Source: Palsa-504 sp963769715 (GTDB taxonomy: Bacteria; Actinomycetota; Actinomycetes; Streptosporangiales; Streptosporangiaceae). Taken from it: a stretch of DNA of 64,000 nt. The position numbers and the translations under genes are program-made. Every line of letters starts with the position of its first letter. The stretch's first letter is position 1. Below the pieces are notes generated by a model. It ran no database searches. It was not told the DNA's origin and worked only from the letters and a program-made list of their open reading frames with translations. Below are positions 1 to 8,741 of this stretch, in pieces. The stretch is taken from NCBI GenBank assembly GCA_963769715.1, contig CAVYNE010000029.1, positions 124,001-188,000 on the forward strand, in the 5' to 3' direction.

Positions 1-9
1 CTGCTGCGG

Positions 10-453
10 TCAGTTGATATCGAACTCGTTGCCTTCCAGGTCCTTCATCCCGACCGCGTAGTGGTCCAGCCCTTCCTCGGACAATGCGCCAGTGATGGTG
101 GCGCCCAGGCCGGCCAGCCGGCTGGCCTCCGCGTCGACTCGCTTCCTGCGAGTCTCGATCGGGTCCGTCCGCTCGCCACTGGCGTGGATGTCGAGGTGCA
201 GCCGGTTCTTGACCGCCTTGGCATCTGGGACGACATGGAACCAGATGCTCGGCCCGTGGCCCTCTGGGTCGCTGATCCTGTCCGCCCCGTCGACCAGCTC
301 CTCCTCGGGCACCCCCAGCTCGCGGTAGAAGTCGTTCCAGGTAGCGAATCCAGCCGGGGCCGGCGCGAGCTCATAGCCTAGCGCGGCGGCCCAGAACCGA
401 GCCAGCCGGTCCGGGTCGGCACAGTCGATGACCAACTGAAAGCGGACAGGCAC
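10..453 (-). CDS. VOC (glyoxalase-like) family protein
   Basis: A 147-residue protein of the vicinal oxygen chelate superfamily. The first strand carries the usual IDCADPDRLARFW stretch, and the end (LEGNEFDIN) resembles the final metal-site strand of these domains. The open frame runs further upstream, but the GTG at 453 is preferred because GGGGAGGA lies about 5 bases before it and the domain starts at once. The upstream kinase gene on the same strand stops at 504, so the two are about 50 bp apart and probably cotranscribed. Substrate unknown; the family includes dioxygenases, isomerases and antibiotic-binding proteins. The family call is firm, the function is not. Confidence 0.85.
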   Translation of the reverse strand: MPVRFQLVIDCADPDRLARFWAAALGYELAPAPAGFATWNDFYRELGVPEEELVDGADRISDPEGHGPSIWFHVVPDAKAVKNRLHLDIHASGERTDPIETRRKRVDAEASRLAGLGATITGALSEEGLDHYAVGMKDLEGNEFDIN

Positions 454-503
454 CGGTTTCCTCCCCAGACCGCTCGGGTAGCTACCGCCATCCTGCCAGG
501 CTG

Positions 504-2369
504 CTAGAAGGTGCCGGGCGACTTCTGCTGGATGCCGTACTGGGCCGCGACGGGATCCCATACTTGGATGAACGCCTTCTTAGAAGCGCCGGCCTGCTGG
601 CTAGCGTTATACGCGGCGTTGTAGGCACTCGATTGAGCAGTCGGGGTGCACCCGGGGTTCAGCTGCTGCTGCGCCCAGGTCAGAAAGTCCCTGTCGGCAT
701 CCAGCGAGTTGCGCAGGGCGGAGATCAGGTCGGACTTCACTGCCGCCCCATTCGCCAGAGCGGAGGTCGATAGGGCTGACGCCTGGTTGTACTCAGTGCT
801 GCGTTGATTCACGACGTTCTGGATCTGACGGACCGCGCTGGACAGGTTCGTGCAACTAAATACCTCGCTGACTGCGCCTTGCAGTGCCTTTAGGGTGGCT
901 GCGCTCGAACTCAGCAGATTGTTCACGGCGGCCGCCTGCCGGGATGCCAGGGTGGACGCCGATGACGATGACGGTGCTGAGGTTGCGGCGGGGGACAGAA
1001 CGGGGGAGGGCACGGCGGGGGAGGACACGGCCGGCGTGCCCGGTGTAGATCTGTCCGGCAGGGCAACGCCGATGGCCACCGCGGCGGCGATGGCCACAGC
1101 GGCGACAGCAAGGGTGAGTCTGATTACGCCAGGGCGGCGCCGGGGCTGGCGAGGGTAAGGTGCGCCCGGCCCGCCTATCGAGTCACGGCTCACCTGGCCC
1201 GGTCCGGCGGCAGGCTGGTCCTCCGGGGACAGCAGCTGACCGGGCCCAGACTGCACGGGCGTCGGGGTCTGCGTGGGCTCGTGCTCGAAATCCTGCTGCC
1301 TGGCAGGTCGCTTGTTGCCAGAGGCCAGCCGGGATTCTGCGACTGGCCTGGCGTGGCCCTGCGAGCGCAGCCGTGCGGGGTTATCTGACTCGCCGGGAAC
1401 GAGTCCCAGCGCCGTGCGCAGTTCTTCGGCGAACTGGCCACAGGTCGCATAACGGTCTGCCGGGTTCTTCGCAAGCGCCGTGGCCAGCACAACGTCGACT
1501 GCCGCGGGCAGGTCAGGGCGCCGCGCCGTAGCCGGGGGTGGTGGCGCGTAGAGCTGTGCGTACATTACCGTCAAGCCCTGGTCCTGCCCGAATGGCGCCG
1601 TGCCGCACAGCAGCTCGAACCCGGCGCAGGCCAGCGAGTACAGGTCCGCGCGTCCGTCGAGGGCGCGACCCTCGATTTGCTCTGGTGCAACGTAATCGAG
1701 CGTTCCTGCGGAGCGGACCGCCGTAATGATCTCGTCCGGCGACCAGTCCCTGCGCATCCCGAAATCAGAGAGGTATACGTGGTCGAAGCAGTGGCCGCCG
1801 GCCCAGTCAGGCGTTCTCCCGCCGACCTCGCTGCTGGCGTCGAAAAGCATGTTGGCGGGCTTGACGTTGCGGTGGATTACGCCGTGCGCGTGAGCGGTAT
1901 CCAGCGCCGACGCGACCTGGGCGATGACCTTCCAGGCCCGGGCAAGAGGAAGCGGCCCGAGCGGGCTGAGCAGCGACCGGGCATCGCCGCCCTGGACGTA
2001 GCGCATGACTACGTACACGATCCCGCTCGCATCGCCGGCCTCGTAGACAGGAAGGATGTGGGGATGGTCTATCTCGGCGGCCGCCCGTACCTGGTGAAGC
2101 AACCGGGCCCGGAAGGCGGCGTCGCGGGCCGACTCCGGGGCAAGGATCTTGACCGCCACCTTACGGTCCAGGCGCTCGTCGTGGGCCAGGCGGACGATGG
2201 CCATGTCACCCTCGCCGATATGCCCCTCCAGCCGGTAACCAGCGATCTTGCCCGGCATTCCCGGGCCCGGCAGGACCGGATCCGTGCCGCGGCTCACGGA
2301 CACGCCGCCGGGCAATACGCGATCAGGGACCGGCCAGCGCCAGCCGTGCCCGCCAGACTGGCGTGACAC
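504..2369 (-). CDS. Membrane-anchored Ser/Thr protein kinase homologue with altered catalytic loop
   Basis: A 621-residue PknB-like protein. The kinase domain covers about residues 43-320: glycine loop GEGDMA, VAVK lysine at residue 74, DFG present. The catalytic loop reads HRNVKPAN rather than HRDVKPAN, so the proton-accepting Asp (residue 168) is Asn, encoded by AAC at 1866-1868. A Pro/Ser-rich linker, one membrane span at about 410-431 and a roughly 190-residue external Ser/Ala/Gln-rich domain with two Cys follow. The external domain is not recognised. The start is uncertain: GTG 2369 is the longest, GTG 2297 is also possible, and neither has a clear ribosome site. The protein may be a pseudokinase or may carry a single-base mutation. 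Confidence 0.85.
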   Translation of the reverse strand: MSRQSGGHGWRWPVPDRVLPGGVSVSRGTDPVLPGPGMPGKIAGYRLEGHIGEGDMAIVRLAHDERLDRKVAVKILAPESARDAAFRARLLHQVRAAAEIDHPHILPVYEAGDASGIVYVVMRYVQGGDARSLLSPLGPLPLARAWKVIAQVASALDTAHAHGVIHRNVKPANMLFDASSEVGGRTPDWAGGHCFDHVYLSDFGMRRDWSPDEIITAVRSAGTLDYVAPEQIEGRALDGRADLYSLACAGFELLCGTAPFGQDQGLTVMYAQLYAPPPPATARRPDLPAAVDVVLATALAKNPADRYATCGQFAEELRTALGLVPGESDNPARLRSQGHARPVAESRLASGNKRPARQQDFEHEPTQTPTPVQSGPGQLLSPEDQPAAGPGQVSRDSIGGPGAPYPRQPRRRPGVIRLTLAVAAVAIAAAVAIGVALPDRSTPGTPAVSSPAVPSPVLSPAATSAPSSSSASTLASRQAAAVNNLLSSSAATLKALQGAVSEVFSCTNLSSAVRQIQNVVNQRSTEYNQASALSTSALANGAAVKSDLISALRNSLDADRDFLTWAQQQLNPGCTPTAQSSAYNAAYNASQQAGASKKAFIQVWDPVAAQYGIQQKSPGTF

Positions 2370-2683
2370 TGATAACCGTGGCTATTTCCACCGCGCAGCT
2401 CACGAACCTCCGTTCGCGATACGGCTGGCAGACGACAGCAACATGACCGGCTCGAGATCTACTGCCCGGCCGGGCACCCCGAACCCCATCAGCCCGGTGC
2501 CCGCAGCCCGAAATCCCCACGTTAGTGGCATTTCACCAGGCCTGTACGACCAATAGGAATCAGGTCAGCTGGTCGGCCCTGGCCTCTTCGGCCGCACGGT
2601 ATGCATGCACCGTTCCGGGAACGTTACGGAAGAAGCACCATGCGTGGGCGACAGCACCGGGCCGCGGCAGCGAGGAGGACGGC

Positions 2684-3380
2684 GTGAGTGACACGACGCC
2701 AGCTCTGGACGAGGCGTTCGAGCGGATGGCGGCGGCCAGCTTCGAGCTGCCGAACGGCTTCGTCAACCACGGAGCCATGGCCTGTGAGGCGCTGGCCATG
2801 CTCGACTGCACCGACGACATCGACAGCTGGGCGCGGCGGTTCGCCGGGGCAGGCGGGGCAGCGGTCGACCCGGTGGTGCCGGCCGGGTTCGAGTGGCGGG
2901 AAGCGCTCGGCGACTACCACCGGCTCGCGGAGTGGATCGGCTACTTCACGCAGGCCATTGACGAGGACGGCTGGCCGGCTGTGGTCGCGACGTGGGTTCG
3001 CCGGTGACCTCCGATTGGCGGTGGTGCGGGCCGCGGCCGACGGTGCCCGCCGCTACCTGACCCGGCCTGACATCTTCCACCTGCACGGCGTCACCGGCGC
3101 GATGGCCATCGAGATCCTCGCCGCCCACATCCCGGCCGCGGACGGCGCCGCCGCGCTGGCCCACGTGCATGCCGAGCACGCCGCGCTGTACGCGGCCACC
3201 GAACCGGTAACCCAGCCTCACCCGGCCAGCCCGCGAGGCAGTCACCTCGCCGTGGCGGCCGTGCGCAGCCTGGACCCGCACCAGGTCAAGCTCGTCGAGG
3301 CCTGCCAGCGCGGGTACGCGGCAACAGGCGATCCCGCCTTCGCTGCCGCCGCGGAAACGGTCACCGGCCTGCACGCCTGA
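2684..3380 (+). pseudogene. Questin-oxidase-like (DUF4243) gene, frameshifted and internally deleted
   Basis: GTG 2684 has a strong ribosome site (GAGGAGG, 5-base spacing) and opens a frame typical of the questin oxidase family (LDEAFERMAAASFELPNGF, then NHGAMACEALAML). The frame stops at 3007. A second frame takes over with FHLHGVTGAMAIEILAAH and runs to 3380; it matches the C-terminal part of the same family. The combined length, about 230 residues, is well below the 330 or more usual for the family. I infer both a frameshift near 3003 and loss of the middle of the gene. Family members are Baeyer-Villiger-type oxidases; this copy should not be functional. Confidence 0.65.
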
Positions 3381-3564
3381 CCGCCAGCCAGCTGTTTCCC
3401 GGCGTGATCTCGGTGTTCCGCCCGGTCGATGCGGCTCCCGAAGCCGTCGGCATGCCCTGCATCGTCTTCGCCGGCAACGTCGGCGGCGACCAGGCGCTGG
3501 CCCAGGTACTCGCGGAGCTTGCCGCGGACGTGGGGGCGGGGGGCCGGGCTGGCGGGCGCCGCGG

Positions 3565-4050
3565 TCAGGCGACGGCCGCGGCCACCCGGTCCAAGCTGCC
3601 CTCCATCTGTTCCTTTGACACCCGCGGGTACAGGCTCAGGGCGTTCTGGTCGCGAACGCCGCTCCAGTCGTAGGTGTGGGTGACCTTGGTCCGGCCGTCC
3701 CCTGCGGGTTCCAGCTCCCAGACGTAGGTATGGCCGCTCGGATCGAGCTCGCCGATGATGTGGGCCAGCGCCCCTGGCGGGTGAATGGCAGGGGCCCAGC
3801 CGATCCGGCGGTCAGCTTCGTAGACCATGATCTCGCTGCGCATCTGGTAATCGCCGATGCCGTCTTGGTTCATGTTCATCACGAACGCCTGCCCGGCGGC
3901 GGTGATCGGGGCGTCACCGGAGTCCAGGCCGCGCAGCATGCCGGCGCCGTCGAGCTCGCGGTGGCGGGCCGGGTCGGCCAGCACTGCGAAGATGCGCTCG
4001 GGGGGCGCGTCGATGATGCGGCTGACCTGCAGCTGGCGGTCGTCGTCCAT
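3565..4050 (-). CDS. SRPBCC (START/Bet v1-like) family protein
   Basis: A 161-residue protein with the typical opening of the polyketide-cyclase/SRPBCC superfamily, SRIIDAPPERIFAVLADPARH. It continues through the antiparallel strands (YVWELEPAGDGRTKVTHTYDWSG) to the long C-terminal helix. ATG 4050 is chosen over the upstream extension because GAAGGAG lies 5 bases before it. The fold binds hydrophobic ligands in a deep pocket; the ligand here is unknown. It stands alone, on the opposite strand from the broken questin-oxidase-like gene, so context gives no further hint. Confidence 0.85.
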   Translation of the reverse strand: MDDDRQLQVSRIIDAPPERIFAVLADPARHRELDGAGMLRGLDSGDAPITAAGQAFVMNMNQDGIGDYQMRSEIMVYEADRRIGWAPAIHPPGALAHIIGELDPSGHTYVWELEPAGDGRTKVTHTYDWSGVRDQNALSLYPRVSKEQMEGSLDRVAAAVA

Positions 4051-4262
4051 GGGGTCTCCTTCCCCGGCCAGCAGCCGGTGCCAAGACCGTAACGCCAGGA
4101 GTCTATTCGAGCGACCTGGCGGCCCGGCAGCAACTCGCCGAAGCGCATCCGAACGGGTCAGCATGACCCACTATTTGGCCCCAGGCGGGCGGTCTCGGCC
4201 CGGACGGGCGGATCCCGGCCTGGCGGCACCCCGCCTGATCCCATCCGGCACCTCCGCGCCTG

Positions 4263-5633
4263 TCAGCCGAACAGTACCCCGGGGTTGAGGATGCCCGCCG
4301 GGTCGAACGAGTCCTTGATCCGCCGCATCAGCGACACCGCGACCGGATCGGCCAGCTCCAGGAAGTAGCTCACCTTCGCGGTGCCGATGCCGTGCTCGCC
4401 GCTGACCGCGCCGCCGCTGGCCCGCGCGGCCGCGAGGATCTCCCGCATCATCTGGCCCCGGGCGGCGTCGTCGGGCTCGAACAGCGCGAGGTGCACGTTG
4501 CCGTCGCCGGCGTGGCCGGCGCCGAGCACCAGCCGGTCGTGCCGGGCGGCGATCCGCGCCACCTCGCCCAGGAAGGCGGCCATCGCCGCGCGGGGCACGA
4601 CCGCGTCGACGATGTCGTCCGCCCCGGCACGCTTGGCGGCCCAGAACGCCTTCTCCCGCGCCTCGACGAGCCGGCGCGCGGCCGCCGCGGGCAGCACGTA
4701 CACGTCGGCCGCGCCCGCCCGGGCCAGCAGCTCCGCCACTTCGGCCACGTCGGCGTCCAGCCGGCCGGGGTCCCGTTCCTCCTGCATCACCACCAGGTAC
4801 GCCCGGGCCGATTCCCGGACGGAACCGGGGACGCCCAGGTCGAGGTCCTCGCCCTGCGCGATCACCGCCATGGTGCGCGCGTCGATGTACTCCAGGATCA
4901 GCGGGGCCGCGCCGCTGGCCACGACCTGCGGCACGGCGGCGGTCACCTCGGCCAGTGAGCCGAACGGCGCCAGCAGCGTCGCCTGGCAGGGCAGCCGCGG
5001 GTACAGCCGCAGCGTCGCCTCGGTGACCAGGGCCAAGGTGCCCTCCGAGCCGACGATCAGCTGGGTGAGGTCGTAACCGGAGCTGAGCTTGAGCTGCTTG
5101 CCGCCGGTGCGGACCACCTCGCCGGAGGCGAGCACCGCCTCCAGGCCGAGCACGTGGCGGCGGGTGACGCCGTACTTGACCGCCCGCATGCCGCCCGCGT
5201 TGGTGGCGATGGTCCCGCCCAAGCTGGCGCTCATCTCCCCCGGGTATACCGGGTAGACCAGCCCGCGGCCGGCCGACGCGGCGTCCAGCGCGCCCAAGGT
5301 GACGCCCGGCTGGATCACGGCGACGTGATCGGCGGTGTCGATCTCCAGGATCTGGTTCATCCGCTCGAACGAGACCACCAGGCCGCCAGGGCGCGGGATG
5401 GCGGCGCCGGACAGCCCGGTGCCCGAACCGCGGGCGGTTACCGCCAGTCCCTGCTCCCCGGCGATGCGCAGCACCCCGGCCACCTCGGCGGTGCTGCCGG
5501 GCTTGACCACGAAGGCCGGCTCACCCGGCCGCATCCCGAGGGCCTCGTCATGACCGTAGTCGGCCAGCCCCGGCCCCGCGGCCAGCACGTGCTCCGGCCC
5601 GACCACGCCGGCCAGCAGCGACTCCACGTTCAA
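4263..5633 (-). CDS. FAD-binding oxidase, GlcD / D-lactate dehydrogenase type
   Basis: A 456-residue flavoprotein of the glycolate oxidase subunit D / D-2-hydroxyacid dehydrogenase family. The N-terminal half is a PCMH-type FAD domain (VVKPGSTAEV, TARGSGTGLSG, then GGTIATNAGGMRAVKYG). The C-terminal half is an FAD-oxidase C domain with GHAGDGNVH and SGEHGIGTAK, whose His residues serve metal and substrate binding in the family. Length fits a complete enzyme. The start is TTG 5633, with AAGGAG about 7 bases upstream; GTG 5627 is the alternative. It probably oxidises a 2-hydroxy acid such as glycolate or D-lactate to the keto acid, but the exact substrate cannot be read from sequence. Confidence 0.88.
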   Translation of the reverse strand: MNVESLLAGVVGPEHVLAAGPGLADYGHDEALGMRPGEPAFVVKPGSTAEVAGVLRIAGEQGLAVTARGSGTGLSGAAIPRPGGLVVSFERMNQILEIDTADHVAVIQPGVTLGALDAASAGRGLVYPVYPGEMSASLGGTIATNAGGMRAVKYGVTRRHVLGLEAVLASGEVVRTGGKQLKLSSGYDLTQLIVGSEGTLALVTEATLRLYPRLPCQATLLAPFGSLAEVTAAVPQVVASGAAPLILEYIDARTMAVIAQGEDLDLGVPGSVRESARAYLVVMQEERDPGRLDADVAEVAELLARAGAADVYVLPAAAARRLVEAREKAFWAAKRAGADDIVDAVVPRAAMAAFLGEVARIAARHDRLVLGAGHAGDGNVHLALFEPDDAARGQMMREILAAARASGGAVSGEHGIGTAKVSYFLELADPVAVSLMRRIKDSFDPAGILNPGVLFG

Positions 5634-5639
5634 TACTCA

Positions 5640-6084
5640 CTCCTTAGCGGGCAGGGGGCGGCGGAACAGGCGACCGTGAGCCAGGCAGCCAGCAGCAACA
5701 GGTACAAGATAACCGAGGCCCAGCGCAGGGCCTGGTCGTTGCTGCGGGCGGCCGGAGCGATAGTGCCGGTGATGCAGGTGCCGATGGGAAGGTGAAGCTC
5801 TACCAGGTCAGCGCGAACGGCAGCCCCGGCGGGCGGTCCGCACCGTACTCGCCGCGGCCAGGACGAGCCACGCCACTGCGAACCCCCCAAAACCGGCATC
5901 CCGTAGCGCGGGCCCAGGACCGCGGCGCCGGCGGCATACGGCTGGGGGCAGCGCCGCGGTGCCCAGGGTTCCGGACGCGGTGACGGACTGGCCGAGCGCG
6001 GACGCACCCCAGATCCAGCGCACGATCACCCTCAGCAAGATACCCAGTCGATCTCCTTCATTGCCCCCGCCGCCGGGGGCAGTG
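5640..6084. other. Gene-poor stretch with membrane-protein remnants
   Basis: No intact gene. On the minus strand two short frames contain hydrophobic stretches (for example SVILYLLLLAAWLTVACSAA near 5650-5740 and GFAVAWLVLAAASTV near 5830-5880). They are not in one frame and lack starts. They look like a decayed multi-span membrane protein, but I cannot name the family. Confidence 0.3.
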
Positions 6085-6371
6085 TGGTCCCCGGCGGTAT
6101 TCCTGGCCGGGGACGGGCGACGGCTGGACCGGCACCGGGGCCGGGCGGATCGTCCGCCGCACCGCCCGCCGCGCTGGGATTGACAAGATCGTCACCCCGC
6201 ACACGCTGCGTCATGCGTTTATCACCAGTTGACGCCGGGGTGCCACTGCGCGATATGCAGGAGGCAGCCTCCCACGCCGACCCGCGCACCACGATGCGAG
6301 AAGGCCCGCGGCCGCCTGGACCGGCACGCCACTTATATGTCGCCGCCTACGACGCAGGCGCCACCCGGTAG
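6085..6371 (+). pseudogene. Tyrosine recombinase (phage-type integrase) C-terminal relic
   Basis: Read across all three frames, this stretch gives the catalytic C-terminus of a tyrosine recombinase: GRIVRRTARRAGIDKIVTPH, then HTLRHAFIT (the HxxR-type box, near 6199-6228), LDAGVPLRDMQEAASHADP-like, and LDRHATY. At least two frameshifts and an in-frame TGA at 6229-6231 break it. There is no N-terminal domain upstream. It marks an old integrated element whose integrase has decayed. A DUF4242-like fragment follows directly. Confidence 0.65.
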
Positions 6372-6408
6372 CCTCCGCCAGCGAGCAGCAGGTCCGGCTG
6401 GCCGCGAG

Positions 6409-6564
6409 GGCAGCTACCTGGGAGGATTCTTTCTCACCGGCGCCGGCCGGGCGATCTGCATTTTTCAAGCCGAATCGGCCGCCGACGTCGCAGCGGCCAA
6501 CGAGCAGGCTGGGGTGCCCGCCACTGACGTAGTCGAAGCTATAGACCTGCGCGCCGCAACCTAG
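6409..6564 (+). pseudogene. Fragment resembling the C-terminus of a DUF4242 (nickel-binding-like) protein
   Basis: The frame ending at 6564 reads GSYLGGFFLTGAGRAICIFQ, then AESAADVAAANEQAGVPATD and VVEAIDLRAAT. This resembles the second half of small DUF4242 proteins (beta strand with Cys, helix, final strand). No start codon or N-terminal half is visible upstream, where the integrase relic lies. I treat it as a truncated leftover; the family assignment is tentative. Confidence 0.35.
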
Positions 6565-6754
6565 CGGCGACCCGGGCCGGCCGACGGTCCGCGTATGACA
6601 TCGTCTGCCGCCCGCGCGACCCCAACCTCCTCAAGATCACCGCTGGCGTACAGAACCGTTCGTTACCGTTCGTTCTGTCCTGATCGCGAGCGCGGGCTCG
6701 TGAGGGGTCGGCGCGGTGCGGAGCAGCTCGTTCTGTCGTCGGACGGACGGTGGG

Positions 6755-7600
6755 TCAGAGTGTCTCGGGTATCGGGTGGCGGGCGAGGAAGCCGGTGAGT
6801 CCGCCGGCGACGGCGGCGGGGTCTTGGGCGTGCAGGAGATGGGAGAGGCCGGGCAGGTCGAGCGGCTCGGCGTTGGGCAGCCAGTGCAGCAGCAGCTTCT
6901 GCCGGGCCGCGAATATCGGAGGGCTGGCTGTCCCCAGGACGGCTAGCGCTGGCTGCTGGATGCGGTGTGCGTCGTCTTCGGTGAACGGCCACTGCTGGAG
7001 GGCGGGCATTTCCTGGGTGAAGAACGCGTCGGCGTCGGCGACTGCCTGCTCGAAGGCGCCGGGCAGCCCGTGGTCGAGCACGGCACGGTAGCCGGGCCCG
7101 AGGACGCCGCGGAAGAAGATGTCGACCGCTACGGCCTTGTCGCCCGCGTGGTAGCGCTGGAGGGCGGCCAGGGCGACGTCGGTGCCGAACTGCCGCTCGG
7201 CGTCGGTGGGCGGGGCGGGCCGGGCGGCCTCCATGAGGGTGAGGGTGTGCACGGCCTCGGGGGCGTCCAGGGCGAGCTGGAGTGCCACCAGGGCGCTGGA
7301 GGAGTGGCCGACGATGTGGGCCCTGGCGATGCCGAGCTCGCGCATCAGCTGCTGGCAGTGGGCGGCGTGTGCGGCCATGGCAGGCGGGCCTTCGAGCCGG
7401 CCGCTGCCGGCGAAGCCTGCCCGGTGGTAGCTGAGCAGCTGGTAGCGGCTGGCCAGGGCTGGCTGGTCCAGGAGCGGCTCGGCCCAGGTCGCGGCCACGC
7501 CCCAGTGGATGAGGACGACGGGTTCCCCGGCGCCGGTTCCGCGCAGCTGGTATTCCAGTTCGGTCCCGTCGACGCTGATCCTGTTCAGCATGGCGGTCAC
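6755..7600 (-). CDS. Alpha/beta hydrolase
   Basis: A 281-residue alpha/beta-hydrolase. Visible are the oxyanion strand (EPVVLIHWG), the nucleophile elbow GHSSS with Ser at residue 100 (the usual final Gly is Ser), and the C-terminal LSHLLHAQDP with the catalytic His. The GTG start at 7600 overlaps the TGA of the upstream cupin gene (GTGA, stop 7597-7599), so the two are translationally coupled; ATG 7591 is an alternative start. Pairing with a gentisate-dioxygenase-like bicupin suggests an esterase or C-C hydrolase in an aromatic or ring-cleavage pathway. That role is inference from context only. Confidence 0.85.
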   Translation of the reverse strand: MTAMLNRISVDGTELEYQLRGTGAGEPVVLIHWGVAATWAEPLLDQPALASRYQLLSYHRAGFAGSGRLEGPPAMAAHAAHCQQLMRELGIARAHIVGHSSSALVALQLALDAPEAVHTLTLMEAARPAPPTDAERQFGTDVALAALQRYHAGDKAVAVDIFFRGVLGPGYRAVLDHGLPGAFEQAVADADAFFTQEMPALQQWPFTEDDAHRIQQPALAVLGTASPPIFAARQKLLLHWLPNAEPLDLPGLSHLLHAQDPAAVAGGLTGFLARHPIPETL

Positions 7601-8631
7601 CCTTCTTCCTCGGCCTGGAACAGGCCGAAGGCGTCGTGGATAGGGCGGTCAGTGAGCCGGAACAGGACCAACTCCCGATCGCCCGCGGTCAGCTGATGCC
7701 AGGTCCATGCCGGGATGGCCGCCACGTCGTTAGGCAAGAGCGCGAAGGTCTGGCCGCCGCAGGCTAGCGTCCCAGTGCCGCGGGCCACCACGATGACCGA
7801 GCTCGCGGTTTCCCGGCGCGGCCGGGTCCGAGTGTCGGCGGGCAGGCCCTGGAGAAGGCAGCCCATGGTGGCGAGGGCGGGGCCGCCGGTGAGCGGGTTG
7901 CGGTACTCCAGGCTAGTGAGGGTGCTGCGCCCGGGGGACCTGGCCATCAGCCGCCGCAGGGCCGGGTAGGCCTGGTCCCACGGGTAGCGGCGGACCGGGC
8001 TGTGCTTTCCGTGGCGGGTGCCGGCTGGGAGCAGCACGGCGGTTCCGGCGGCGGTTCCCGTGGTGTCCCGGACGGGCAGCGGGTCGCCGGAGTACGGGTC
8101 GTCGCGGATGAAGCCTGCCCGCAGGCCCAGCACGAACGGGACGTCGAGGCCGTCCATCCATACCGCGGGCTCGTCGCCGCCGGGATGGACGTGGCCGTGC
8201 CAGCTCCAGCCGGGCGTGAGGATGAGGTCGCCCGGTTCCATCGGCACCCGGTCCCCGTCGATGATCATGCGGGCGCCGCTGCCCGCGAGCCCGAACCGTA
8301 TGGCGGAGATGGAATGGGCGTGCACGGGAGCCTTCTCGCCGGGGAAGAGCATCTGGTAGGCCGCCGCGATCGTTGGGGTGGCACTGGCAGCCGGCGGAGT
8401 GAGCCCAGGGTTGCACAGGATCAGCGCGCGGCGCTGCAGGGCGGCCGCATCGGCCGCGAATTGACGGGACCGGGCGAGCTCGGGATAGACGTCCTGCCAG
8501 TGCCAGACGTGCCCGCGCTCGGGGCCCGCGGGCTCGGTGAACTCCTCACGCTGCCAGAACGGCAGCGTGGACAGCTCTGCCAGCCGCTGGTAATAGTGAG
8601 AGCTATCGGCTGGGGCAAGGGTATGGCTCAT
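7597..8631 (-). CDS. Gentisate 1,2-dioxygenase-like bicupin
   Basis: A 344-residue two-cupin protein. The first cupin has VHAHSISAIRFG followed by MEPGDLILTPGWSWHGH, the pattern of gentisate/1-hydroxy-2-naphthoate dioxygenases; His104, His106 and His145 are the likely iron ligands. The second cupin (VIVVARGTGTLACGG through PAWTWHQL) lacks the paired His, as is usual in this family. ATG 8631 is chosen for its perfect AAGGAGG site, 4-5 bases away. It is transcribed away from the ATPase/LuxR regulator at 8742, across a gap of about 110 bp, and overlaps the hydrolase gene. Probable reaction: oxygen-dependent ring opening of a hydroxylated aromatic acid. Its first 22 codons recur, truncated, at 12945-13061. 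Confidence 0.8.
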   Translation of the reverse strand: MSHTLAPADSSHYYQRLAELSTLPFWQREEFTEPAGPERGHVWHWQDVYPELARSRQFAADAAALQRRALILCNPGLTPPAASATPTIAAAYQMLFPGEKAPVHAHSISAIRFGLAGSGARMIIDGDRVPMEPGDLILTPGWSWHGHVHPGGDEPAVWMDGLDVPFVLGLRAGFIRDDPYSGDPLPVRDTTGTAAGTAVLLPAGTRHGKHSPVRRYPWDQAYPALRRLMARSPGRSTLTSLEYRNPLTGGPALATMGCLLQGLPADTRTRPRRETASSVIVVARGTGTLACGGQTFALLPNDVAAIPAWTWHQLTAGDRELVLFRLTDRPIHDAFGLFQAEEEG

Positions 8632-8741
8632 CGTTCCTCCTTGTATCAGGGTTATGCGCCCTTGAGAAGGAGCATGCATTTCCCCGGCCGCTGTCAGCAT
8701 CTGCCGGACGGGGTATATCCCGGCCGAGCGGGTCATACCTG

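Noticed and set aside
3404..3673. Plus-strand frame with VISVFRPVDAAPEAVGMPCI
   Set aside because: No ribosome site, overlaps the SRPBCC gene for a third of its length, and no family match; at most a remnant.
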